A stretch of 13,541 bases of DNA from Verrucomicrobiota bacterium. Its GTDB lineage: Bacteria; Verrucomicrobiota; Verrucomicrobiia; Opitutales; Seribacteraceae. The stretch covers positions 1 to 13,541 of the forward strand of contig JACNJI010000310.1 of the NCBI GenBank assembly GCA_014382645.1. The letters are read 5' to 3'. The notes under the pieces are model-generated. The model worked only from the letters and a program-made list of their open reading frames with translations. It was not told the DNA's origin and searched no databases. Shown here piece after piece: positions 1-6,144 of the stretch; position 1 is the stretch's first letter, and each line of letters begins with the position of its first letter. The translations under genes and the position numbers were made by a program.

Positions 1-193
1 AAGCCGAGAATACCGGGGCACCGAGACCGGCGAAAGGCCAGAACACTGCGGGGGCGATGAGTCCTGCCCGTACTAACACCCGGGTGAACTGAGCTCGATC
101 GAGTTTCTGAACCACGTCGATCAGGTAGATGATCAGGAGAAAGGGGTTCAGCAGCACGAGCAACAAGGCTGAAGATATGATTAGGTCTGTCAT
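1..193 (-). CDS. MarC-like membrane protein, N-terminal part only
   Basis: An open frame begins with ATG at 193 and runs off the left edge, giving 64 residues (MTDLIISSALLLVLLNPFLL...). It has a hydrophobic first segment containing an NPF motif, then a charged stretch (DVVQKLDRAQFTRVLVRAG) and a second hydrophobic segment. That order resembles the start of the MarC/YhgN family of inner-membrane proteins (hydrophobic helix with a conserved NP, then an arginine-rich loop). MarC proteins are multi-pass membrane proteins of unclear function. It would be the gene of the next minus-strand cassette, starting 11 bases past the attC core at 204-210. The family call rests on pattern only and the C-terminus is outside the window. 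Confidence 0.5.
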   Translation of the reverse strand, partial: MTDLIISSALLLVLLNPFLLIIYLIDVVQKLDRAQFTRVLVRAGLIAPAVFWPFAGLGAPVFSA

Positions 194-203
194 CTGTTCT
201 TAC

Positions 204-277
204 ACCGAACGTTGCCATCACCTACCCGGATCGCAGCACAGCGAGATTTTGGGTTAGCGTGCATGGCTTTGTTGTGC
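204..277 (-). other. attC site following the exported-protein cassette
   Basis: On the minus strand the site runs from GCACAAC (271-277) to GTTCGGT (204-210). The arms just inside the cores pair: GCCATGCAC on one side with GTGATGGC on the other. It lies directly after the stop of the 282-854 gene and just before the next start, which is where an attC belongs in a leftward cassette. The R' core deviates by one base from GTTRRRY. Confidence 0.6.
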
Positions 278-281
278 AATC

Positions 282-854
282 CTATTCCTTCTCGGTGATC
301 TCTATGTCAACGGGGGGGAGGTCAATCTTTCCCTCCCATATTGTTGCTTTGCCCGGTCCGCCCATGAAGTCTGCAGCTCTGCCGGATGAGAATTCTCCAG
401 AGATGCGATACGTACCGGGAGAGAGCTTCCAGATAAGCGTAGTGATGTCCAGATGCGAACCCTTTGCTCCATCTTGACTCTGTATACTTACCCGGAAACC
501 GAGATACCCTCCGCGCGGAATTATACCCCAATGCGGCGATGACAGGATATCTGATCTCGTAAAAATGGTTTTCACCTGCTTGCCCGCGGCGTCAAATACC
601 GTAACGCGGAAGATATGCGGGTTGTGGCACTGGACTGCGAGGGGAATATTGCCGCTATTGGATAACTCCAGAGCAAGCTCGAAGTACTCGTCGGTCGTGA
701 TTGCCGATTTCGCGACACGCAAGCGCCCGGAAAGATTCGACACAGGATTGGACCAGGCGTTCTTCACAGGTGCAAGTGGGCCGGCTGCTGCTAAGACGCC
801 GAACAATAATCCTGCGATCGCTGACGCAAGGGCCGCATTGCGTGTGTTCGTCAT
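282..854 (-). CDS. exported hypothetical protein
   Basis: 190 residues. The start chosen is ATG at 854 because AGAGGA lies just upstream and a signal peptide follows at once (MTNTRNAALASAIAGLLFGVLAAAGP). The frame stays open further upstream, but that stretch is attC sequence of the previous cassette. The mature part (LRVAKSAITTDEYFELALELSNSGNIPLAV..., later PGTYRISGEF) is beta-rich and looks like an immunoglobulin-like periplasmic domain. It shares a rough pattern with the protein at 951-1480: an amphipathic strand, 'LxLALxxSNxxxxPL', then 'GxYxxxxxF'. I do not recognise a named family. It is a single-gene cassette between attC sites at 869-928 and 204-277. Confidence 0.7.
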   Translation of the reverse strand: MTNTRNAALASAIAGLLFGVLAAAGPLAPVKNAWSNPVSNLSGRLRVAKSAITTDEYFELALELSNSGNIPLAVQCHNPHIFRVTVFDAAGKQVKTIFTRSDILSSPHWGIIPRGGYLGFRVSIQSQDGAKGSHLDITTLIWKLSPGTYRISGEFSSGRAADFMGGPGKATIWEGKIDLPPVDIEITEKE

Positions 855-868
855 GATTCCTCTGCTAT

Positions 869-928
869 GCATAACGTCTAGGGTGTGGGATCGAGCTTGC
901 GAGATTCCGCACGACCCTCTGGTTATAT
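869..928 (-). other. attC site (60 bp)
   Basis: On the minus strand the cores are ATATAAC (922-928) and GTTATGC (869-875), the latter within GACGTTATGC. The arms inside, AGAGGGTCGTG and CACACCCT, form an imperfect stem. It starts 22 bases after the stop of the 951 gene and ends 14 bases before the ATG at 854. Confidence 0.75.
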
Positions 929-950
929 TGCGTTTCTCGGCGCTCACGGT

Positions 951-1480
951 TCACTTCATGCGTATGGTTATTGTATTGGACGGCGGAATTGCACTTGTCT
1001 TTCCATCCTTCGTCACGGGCGCCAGGCCTCTGAATTGCACAGTGTAAAGTCCGCGACGGCTGATGTCGTATTGTTCCTCGAGGATGAAGTCATAGAACAA
1101 TGGAAGGCTGTCTCCTGGTTGCAAGATGAGATCCCCTCCAATGGTGGAGCACCATTCAGCTCGATAAGGTACGATGTTACCTTTAGAATCCTTAACCAGC
1201 AATGAATCATTACATCCCGCGGCTTGCGCGTCGTAGTCAATCGGCTTGTCGCTTGTGTTGCTCAATGCAAGTGTCAAGAGAATCAACCGCCCTTTGGCAA
1301 GGCTGTTTTTTCGTTCCCATAATCCAGTTCTCAAACCGCCTTTTTCGCCCCCCACGGGATTGACTCCAACTGCGCAACTTTCGCGTCTTGTAAACGGCTT
1401 CCCGATCCGAAGGGACGGCATCCGAATGCAATTACACAAAGTGTGACCGGCAGGATTAGGCGCATTTGTATTCCAGTCAT
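951..1480 (-). pseudogene. lipoprotein gene with one frameshift
   Basis: A lipoprotein signal peptide opens with ATG at 1480 (or the in-frame ATG at 1465): MTGIQMRLILPVTLCVIAFGC, followed by RPFGSGSRLQDAKVAQLESIPWG. That frame stops at 1331-1333. The rest of the protein lies in another frame (EKGGLRTGLWERKNSLAKGRLILLTLALSNTSDKPIDY..., stop at 951-953). The frames meet at a run of six C (1348-1353; G on the coding strand) next to five T. One additional G would join them into about 176 residues. The second half has the same general pattern as the exported protein at 282-854. The lesion could be cassette decay, a sequencing error at the homopolymer, or slippage. Function unknown. Confidence 0.65.
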
Positions 1481-1481
1481 G

Positions 1482-1488
1482 ATATAAC
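1482..1488 (-). other. attC right core, apparently separated from its partner
   Basis: GTTATAT on the minus strand, two bases before the lipoprotein ATG at 1480, preceded by GGTTTAACACTCTAATT. It is the expected end of an attC. Its likely partner core (GCATAAC, coding-strand sense) is at 2324-2330, with the IS91 fragment between them. The two outer arms share ATAACAA next to the core when one is reverse-complemented. Confidence 0.5.
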
Positions 1489-1834
1489 AATTAGAGTGTT
1501 AAACCTAGTTGCGGATTCATGGACAGAGGTTACCCGCAAAGGGAGGGTTTGAACCAACAAAAAGTGTCGATCGAGGGTGTCGCGGCAACGTCGTATAAAA
1601 CTTTGTTGGACTTGCCGGTGACCTATGGGGAAAAGTAAACGATTGCCGGTGGCTGAACGCTGTCCGGCGCACTCCATTTGAGCGCGGGCGAGCTATTCAA
1701 CGTACATTTCCCCTTGATCAGATGATGTGCAATGGCTGAATTTTCACTTGTCTGCTCCAGCGAGTGCACACCGCTGCATGCACGCGAAAAGGGCGTGTTT
1801 CGAAAGCGAGTATTTTCGTTGAGCAGGCGCATGG
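1489..1834 (-). mobile_element. downstream flank of the IS91 fragment, no gene seen
   Basis: 346 bases between the transposase stop and the split attC core. A 69-codon open frame (1623-1832) is present but has no recognisable family or ribosome site, and I read it as the non-coding end of the element. Near the lipoprotein side are an inverted repeat (CCAACAAAAAG at 1552-1562 against CTTTGTTGG at 1602-1610) and a small stem, TTGCGG/CCGCAA. A GTTC tetramer, a target type known for IS91, lies beside the first of these. The exact end of the element cannot be fixed from sequence alone. Confidence 0.4.
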
Positions 1835-2323
1835 TTACGGAGGATCGTGGTTGCGAATAGGAGGGAGCTCACGCAGCTGTTCCATACGGCCGGTCTTACA
1901 ACGCCTGCACGCACACAGGTCGATGGCGTAGACGCGGGCGATGCGTTCGACGGGTGTTTCGTCGATGAGTTCGGGCGTGGGCTGTGCGATCAGTTGACGG
2001 ATAAGTGGGATGTTGGCTTTACGTACGGCGTTGCCCAAAAAACCGTAGTGGCGGATCCGCGTGAAGCCGTTGGGCAGGACGTGCATAAAGAACCGACGCA
2101 GGAACTCTGCACCATCAAGGCTGAGCGTTGTTTTCCTGGCCGCGTTCTTTGGGTCGCGGCAGGCGAAGGTGACGCCGTGTTCGTCTGCGTGATTGATGCG
2201 GGCGTTGGAGATGCCAACCCGGTGTGTATAGCGTCCGAGGTATTGCAACACCTGCTCGGGGCCGCCAAAGGGGCGCTTGCCGAAAACCACCCAGGGCTTT
2301 TTGTAGAGCGGATCCAGCGACTT
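1835..2323 (-). pseudogene. IS91-family transposase, C-terminal fragment
   Basis: The open frame reads SLDPLYKKPWVVFGKRPFGGPEQVLQYLGRYTHRVGISNARI... and ends at 1835. KPPFGGPEQVLxYLGRYTHRVAISN is the signature of IS91/IS801-type Y2 transposases, which move by rolling-circle transposition. The two catalytic tyrosines of the YLGRY motif are present, as is the downstream GFTRIRHYGFLGNA block and a CxxC-containing tail (CACRRCKTGRMEQLRELPP). The N-terminal zinc region and the HUH metal-binding histidines are missing: the frame fades into GCATAAC, an attC core, at 2324-2330. No start codon with a ribosome site is present, so this is a dead 5'-truncated copy. Confidence 0.85.
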
Positions 2324-2330
2324 GTTATGC
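2324..2330 (-). other. attC left core abutting the IS91 fragment
   Basis: GCATAAC on the minus strand, four bases after the stop of the 2335-2772 lipoprotein gene, followed by AAGTCGCTGG and then at once by transposase coding sequence. It matches the left cores of other attC sites here (9895, 11208). No matching right core is found nearby, only the one at 1482-1488. Confidence 0.5.
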
Positions 2331-2334
2331 TTTC

Positions 2335-2772
2335 CTAGTCGGAAATATGGCGCATGTGAGCGTTGTCAGCATAGTTTGGGCCTCTGACGAACAATCGGTC
2401 GGCCTCCTGATCATACTCGAGCTGACTACTCGATAATAGGAAGTGTGCTCCTTGCTCATCGCGAGTTTTAGTAAGTGTGAGCAGGAAGCTCCCATCATTC
2501 TTTTTCGTGAGCTGCCATGTGCCGTGATCGCGATACTCGAAGTCACTTATCAGAACGAATTTGTAGCTGCCATCAGGGGAAAACTGATACGTCTTTGTTT
2601 CCTGGCTTGGCAGACCCTCTGATATGATAAACCGCCAGCGTCCAACAACTAGGACATTGGGAAGGCTTTGCTTAAGATCACTTGCCTCCCCTGCACGTGG
2701 CGGGACAGCCTTCTCCGTGCAAGAGATCGCAAGTAATCCGGCAAGCAATAGTGGCAGGGTGTGTTTATGCAT
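2335..2772 (-). CDS. lipoprotein of unknown function
   Basis: 145 residues from the ATG at 2772: MHKHTLPLLLAGLLAISC, a lipoprotein signal peptide with a lipobox-like LAISC, then TEKAVPPRAGEASDLKQ. The mature part (VVGRWRFIISEGLPSQETKTYQFSPDGSYKFVLISDFEYRDHGTWQLTKKNDGSFLLTLTKTRD...) has the 'G.W......F..DG.Y......GTW.L......L.L' rhythm of small lipocalin-like or META-like beta barrels, although no family can be named. The ATG at 2772 lies inside the attC right core (GACGTTATGC). The frame remains open to 2787, but that is attC sequence. Confidence 0.75.
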   Translation of the reverse strand: MHKHTLPLLLAGLLAISCTEKAVPPRAGEASDLKQSLPNVLVVGRWRFIISEGLPSQETKTYQFSPDGSYKFVLISDFEYRDHGTWQLTKKNDGSFLLTLTKTRDEQGAHFLLSSSQLEYDQEADRLFVRGPNYADNAHMRHISD

Positions 2773-2830
2773 AACGTCATAGCGCATGCACCCCTACCAG
2801 CGAGGGCGGGTGTTGAACGCGGGGTTAAGG
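2769..2830 (-). other. attC site (62 bp)
   Basis: On the minus strand it runs from CCTTAAC (2824-2830) to GTTATGC (2769-2775, in GACGTTATGC). The arms CGCGTTCAACACCC and GGGGTGCATGCGC pair imperfectly around TCGCTGG. It follows the ATPase remnant and contains the start codon of the next cassette's gene. Confidence 0.7.
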
Positions 2831-2836
2831 TTGTAT

Positions 2837-3037
2837 CTACGAGAACTCATCGAAACAAAACGGCTGGTAGGGGTTGTCGTGGCGCGTCTTGTTCGCTTTC
2901 TTGTTTAGGCACACCGGCCCACTGCCATCCTGTCGTCGAGTCGCTTGGAAGCCCCTTGTAGATAGCAACGGCTTTCTGAACTCCTCACTATCCTCAATGG
3001 ACCGATGGTTTTGAACGCGGACTTTTGTGAGTTTCAT
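2837..3037 (-). pseudogene. N-terminal remnant of an AAA/OLD-type ATPase gene
   Basis: ATG at 3037 follows GGAG at good spacing and encodes MKLTKVRVQNHRSIEDSEEF. This closely resembles the first strand of SMC-like/OLD-type ATPases, where 'MKLxKVRIxNFRSIxDSxEF' precedes the Walker A loop. No Walker A follows. The frame continues for about 45 unrelated residues and stops at 2837. In a neighbouring frame there is a more protein-like run (AIYKGLPSDSTTGWQWAGVP..., ending at 2847), so the reading frame has probably been lost through deletion or fusion. It sits in its own cassette between attC sites at 3157-3232 and 2769-2830. It could instead be a genuine short protein, but I think that less likely. 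Confidence 0.5.
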
Positions 3038-3156
3038 TGAATCTCCATTCTTTGGCGAAATAGTAATTGATGCAACTGAAGTTCGGCGCTTGTCAGATAG
3101 GCGTTTAGAAAGAGGCCTCTCTTGAAAGCAAACTTCACCCTAGTCCCTTCGTCATG

Positions 3157-3232
3157 GCATAACGTCAAAATTCATCTGTAAGGTTCATGAGCGAAGCGAA
3201 TGGTTCTCATCAGGTGAAACTTTTTGTTATAG
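3157..3232 (-). other. attC site (76 bp)
   Basis: One of the clearest sites. On the minus strand it runs from CTATAAC (3226-3232) to GTTATGC (3157-3163, in GACGTTATGC). The arms AAAAGTTTCACCTGATGAG and CTCATGAACC...CAGATGAATTTT pair with a few bulges. It begins 23 bases after the stop of the AT-rich lipoprotein gene. Confidence 0.8.
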
Positions 3233-3255
3233 TTTTTTTAATACCTTTATCTAAA

Positions 3256-3900
3256 CTACTTATTTGTAGAGTTATACGTAACGTCATTGTACAAGTTATT
3301 CAGCATGTCGTTATTGTCTTTAGTATAGGAGTTAAAGATTTTTTCAGATATATTATCCGTCTCGTAAAGCATCTTATAAGCACTATATGAATAAAAGCAT
3401 TTGTCCGTTGTGTCCATGATCATTGCTTTACTTCGGGTAAACTTTTTTCCTTTCAGTTGAAGTAAAACATATAAAACAGTTCGCTCTTTAAGTTTTTTAA
3501 ATTCTTTTTTGATGATTTTAGGATTTTCAGTAGCCATTGTCGGAAGCATCAGCTCAACAAACAACTTTTCTAAATATGCTTGTCGCAGTTGTTCGTTTGC
3601 TAGTTCACCATTAAGTGCCGGCTCATAAAGTTGATAGTCTATTCGAGTTGTGTTGGATCTTGGCCAAAGAGGGTAAAACTGGACATATCCACCGCCCTTT
3701 GCTGTCATTTCGTCATACTCAGAATGGTCCGTTTCGAAATAGTGGTTATTATAGGAAAACATACCGTTAGGAGACGTATACGAACCACGACATGTACCTG
3801 TTTTTAGTGAATCTAAGTCGGGTTGAACCGGGAACGGCGTGGCAGTTTTACAGCCACTAAATAATGTTAATAATATCACTACAATTATTGCTTTGATCAT
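3256..3900 (-). CDS. AT-rich lipoprotein of unknown function
   Basis: 214 residues starting with MIKAIIVVILLTLFSGC, a lipoprotein signal peptide whose lipobox is LFSGC. The mature region (CRGSYTSPNGMFSYNNHYFETDHSEYDEMTAKGGGYVQFYPLWPRSNTTRIDYQLYEP...) resembles secreted proteins with a short beta-rich N-terminal part. It is followed by a lysine-rich alpha/beta section (ENPKIIKKEFKKLKERTVLYVLLQLKGKKF) that could handle an acyl or protease-like fold, but no catalytic motif can be named. The base composition is markedly more AT-rich than the neighbours, consistent with separate origin. It is a single-gene cassette between attC sites at 3967-4054 and 3157-3232. Confidence 0.8.
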   Translation of the reverse strand: MIKAIIVVILLTLFSGCKTATPFPVQPDLDSLKTGTCRGSYTSPNGMFSYNNHYFETDHSEYDEMTAKGGGYVQFYPLWPRSNTTRIDYQLYEPALNGELANEQLRQAYLEKLFVELMLPTMATENPKIIKKEFKKLKERTVLYVLLQLKGKKFTRSKAMIMDTTDKCFYSYSAYKMLYETDNISEKIFNSYTKDNNDMLNNLYNDVTYNSTNK

Positions 3901-3966
3901 TTATTTTAAATTTTTCTTTTTTTGAATTGTGAATTGCTTTTTCGTGAGTTTTTATTTTCCTCTCAA

Positions 3967-4054
3967 CTATAACGTAGAGGCTACTCAGCTCTGAAGCGCG
4001 GAGCGCGAAAGGGCTTGAGTATACTGACTGGATCTACGCTTCATTTGGTTGAGT
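3967..4054 (-). other. attC site (88 bp)
   Basis: On the minus strand it runs from ACTCAAC (4048-4054, which reads GTTGAGT on the plus strand, a perfect GTTRRRY) to GTTATAG (3967-3973). Arms AGCGTAGATCC...ACTCAAGC and GCTGAGTAGCCTCTACG pair. It separates the 63-residue protein from the AT-rich lipoprotein. Confidence 0.7.
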
Positions 4055-4104
4055 GGTTGTGGTTGTGGTTGGTCTTTGGTCCATTCGTCTTCTTTTCATT
4101 CTTT

Positions 4105-4296
4105 CTAGGAAAATCCAATCGTTCCCCCAAGGCCAAAGATCACACCAATTACGTATCCGATCAGATAACCGGAAAATCCTGAATCTATCGTGCTTCCAAG
4201 CATGATTGCTCCGAGAATTCCAAGTGCCTGCGAGATGATGAGTAAAATGGTGAGATTCGCGCGGATTCGTTCGAAGACTGTTTTTCTCTTTTCCAT
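4105..4296 (-). CDS. small two-helix membrane protein
   Basis: 63 residues: a basic start (MEKRKTVFERIRANL), a hydrophobic segment (TILLIISQALGILGAIML), a short glycine-rich linker, and a second hydrophobic segment (SGYLIGYVIGVIFGLGGTIGFS). It is probably inserted in the inner membrane with two passes. Short two-helix proteins are common in cassette arrays. It is the only open frame between two attC sites, which supports it as the gene of that cassette. I do not recognise a family. The upstream ribosome site is weak. Confidence 0.6.
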   Translation of the reverse strand: MEKRKTVFERIRANLTILLIISQALGILGAIMLGSTIDSGFSGYLIGYVIGVIFGLGGTIGFS

Positions 4297-4307
4297 TTTA
4301 TTCTGTA

Positions 4308-4452
4308 GATCACCGAAGTCACCGGATTTGAAGAGGGAAGGGATGAGAATTCCGGTGCACTGTTTTGTTATTTATAAGAAGACGAAACTGAAATCATTCA
4401 GAATAATCGTCTTTATTTAGATTAAGAATTCAATTCCGCTCGTTTGTTATGC
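4308..4452 (-). other. attC site, long form (about 145 bp)
   Basis: On the minus strand the left core is GCATAAC (4446-4452), followed by AAACGAG. Ten bases CGGAATTGAA pair with TTCAAATCCG near 4322-4331 with one mismatch, leaving a long loop similar to large chromosomal attC sites. An inner hairpin, CACCGGA/TCCGGTG, also lies in this stretch. The right core is degenerate (GTGATCT around 4310), so that end is uncertain. Confidence 0.5.
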
Positions 4453-4453
4453 C

Positions 4454-4891
4454 TCACTTGAGTTTCCAAGTCACAGTCTTGAGTCCGTAGTAAACGCTGT
4501 CTTTCTCAATGTTGGTACCTGGAGGCATCGGCATACCCTGCGGAACGCCATCGGTGCCTTGCTTGTCCTAGTCCCAGATGAACATTGGCCATCGCATTTT
4601 TACCACCTTGCCAGTGACAACAATGACTTGGCCGACTTGGTCTAAGGGAATTGCCACCTTGTCGCCTAATAGAAAGATGGTTTCGTCGCCAACTTTCACA
4701 GCGGGATCGTTTTCCTTGATGTGAGGCGAACTCGAGGCAATACCTTCGAATTGATGTCGCGAGCCAACCAATCGCTCGAGTGTGGGGTTGCGAACATTAA
4801 CCGGGGCCGCTTCGGCTGCGCCAGAACCAGAAGAACTATCCGATGAACAGGAGGCTAGGAACAACACAATAACTGTGGACAGTATTCTCAT
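4454..4891 (-). pseudogene. OB-fold-like lipoprotein gene with an in-frame TAG
   Basis: From ATG at 4891 the product starts MRILSTVIVLFLASC, a textbook lipoprotein signal (ATG at 4909, inside the attC core, is an alternative). The mature part has the pattern of short OB-fold lipoproteins: LERLVGSRHQFEGIASSS..., then TIFLLGDKVAIPLDQVGQVIVVTGKVVKM. A TAG at 4568-4570 stops the frame after MRWPMFIWD. In the same frame coding-like sequence continues (DKQGTDGVPQGMPMPPGTNIEKDSVYYGLKTVTWKLK) to a TGA at 4454-4456, two bases from the attC core. A Pro/Gly-rich segment followed by 'YY.L....W.L' is a natural end for such a domain, so the full gene appears to be about 145 codons with one amber mutation. 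Confidence 0.65.
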
Positions 4892-4905
4892 AGGGATCTC
4901 GGTAG

Positions 4906-5030
4906 TCATAACGTCAAAGTGAGGCACGGCTGACCGGGAGCGTGCATCCGATGCGGGACAGGGGTTGCAATTACGGTGCATCTTTCGAGTCGGGGCGTGT
5001 CAGCCGTTGCTCTCCATGCACTTGTTTGAC
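4906..5030 (-). other. attC site (125 bp) overlapping the SIR2 stop
   Basis: On the minus strand it runs from GTCAAAC (5024-5030) to GTTATGA (4906-4912, in GACGTTATG). The arms contain matching ACGGCTGAC on one side and GTCAGCCGT on the other, plus further imperfect pairing. The stop codon of the SIR2-like gene (5000-5002) lies within the site. Confidence 0.75.
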
Positions 5031-6058
5031 CTTTGGGGTTCAACCTGCGCAATATCAGCAAACCACGCCTGTAGCTGAGCAAGATCCTCTGTTCGTGGTG
5101 GCTCAATATACTCGCATGCCTCGCCGTACAAGGAGGTGAGGCTCTTCCATTCAGTCGTCCGGCGAGGCCAACGGGCGACCGACGAATCCCAAAAATCAGT
5201 CTGTACAAGGCTGTGATGATGCGGAAAATACTCACGCCAGTTATCAACCAAATGATCATAGTCAGCCTTATCGATAATCTCGACATGGTTTATATCGTAA
5301 CTCGGAGACTCGTTCCAGCTGTCCAGAATGAGTTTCCGAGCGCGGAAATCCGTCCTGGGGCCGCCGTAGCCGAAAATCGTCAAGTGGAACGCAGAGGCTA
5401 ACGCGTTCGTCGTGGTGTTCCAATCGCGAATAATTATCTCATCACGGGTATAGTCCTTGTCGTCATCGGGAAAGAATAACCCGCTGCGCTCCAAAGCGCG
5501 GGAACATGTCGGACATCGTTCGCCGATCACTCCCATCACATCATGCTCTGGACACGTCGCAAAGTTTACTGACCCATGAAGAAATCGGATGTCGGGAAGT
5601 TCAGCTACATCTCGGTTCCTACGATGCGCTTCCATGAGAAATGGATCCCAATTGAATGTGGCAATGAGGTCCTTTCCTCTCAATCCAAGGACGAGATAAT
5701 CATAGATAGTTGCGCGGTCCGGGAGCTGTAGTCCTGAAAAATACTCTTCTATCTTCGCCTCGACAGCCCTCAGCTCGGCCTCATATGTACCAGTCGAGCG
5801 AATCCACGAAAACTGTGTTTCAAAGTTGCCTTGAGGCGGAGAAGCATTGGCGACCAAATCCGTTCAACACTCGCCTACGATCGTTGGAAGGTCGTTCATT
5901 CCGGGCAGAATGTTCCCATTACGGTCGCCTTCCGGAAAACTAGCCATGCTCGCACCGGCGCCAAGTAACACAACATGCGGTTTTGGTGGAGCAAAGGGCT
6001 TACCGACAAGGTGCTCGCGTGTACCTGTTGCGGGCGTTTGATGATCCGCTATCGGCAT
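5000..6058 (-). pseudogene. SIR2-like protein gene with an in-frame TGA
   Basis: 353 codons from ATG at 6058 if one TGA (5864-5866, codon 65) is ignored. The N-terminal piece holds HVVLLGAGASMASFPEGDRNG (residues 29-49; GAGAS is the NAD-binding loop of SIR2 proteins) and LPGMNDL. After the TGA the same frame continues TDLVANASPPQGNFETQFSW..., then IATFNWDPFLMEAHRRN (NWD near 136-138), FLHGSVNFATCPEH (HG near 161), CPTC, KDY, and IFGYGGPRTDFRARKLI. This is the full motif order of bacterial SIR2-like proteins with a zinc ribbon. Relatives degrade NAD in phage defence or remain uncharacterised. The TGA follows TGT (GEC-stop-TDL). I read it as a nonsense mutation of TGG or CGA rather than recoding. 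It is a single-gene cassette. Confidence 0.8.
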
Positions 6059-6068
6059 TACTTCTTTG

Positions 6069-6144
6069 GTCCAACGCTAAGCTGTGGGACTGGTTTGCGA
6101 GTGCTAGCGAGCAATACCAGTTCTACAAGAGCGTCTTGTTGGCT
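6069..6144 (-). other. attC site (76 bp)
   Basis: On the minus strand it runs from AGCCAAC (6138-6144) to GTTGGAC (6069-6075), the latter a perfect GTTRRRY. Arms GACGCTCTTGTAGAACTGG and CCAGTCCCACAGCTTAGC pair well. Directly follows the stop of the AbiU2-like gene and lies 11 bases before the SIR2 start. Confidence 0.85.

Noticed and set aside
565..1047. 160-codon plus-strand open frame
   Set aside because: Lies antisense to the exported protein, crosses an attC and has no domain pattern.
1552..1614. A complete additional attC (GTCCAAC to GTTGG)
   Set aside because: The cores look right, but the interior arms do not pair convincingly and no gene would belong to it; kept only as an inverted repeat.
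1623..1832. 69-codon minus-strand open frame after the transposase
   Set aside because: No start signal or family; the position suggests the non-coding end of the IS91 element.
1847..2338. 163-codon open frame on the plus strand
   Set aside because: Exact antisense of the IS91 transposase fragment; no ribosome site and no family resemblance.
5864..5866. Selenocysteine or altered genetic code explaining the in-frame stops
   Set aside because: All three stop codons interrupt genes here and all three also serve as normal ends of intact genes in the window, so no single recoding explains them. No obvious SECIS-like hairpin was noticed after the TGA.
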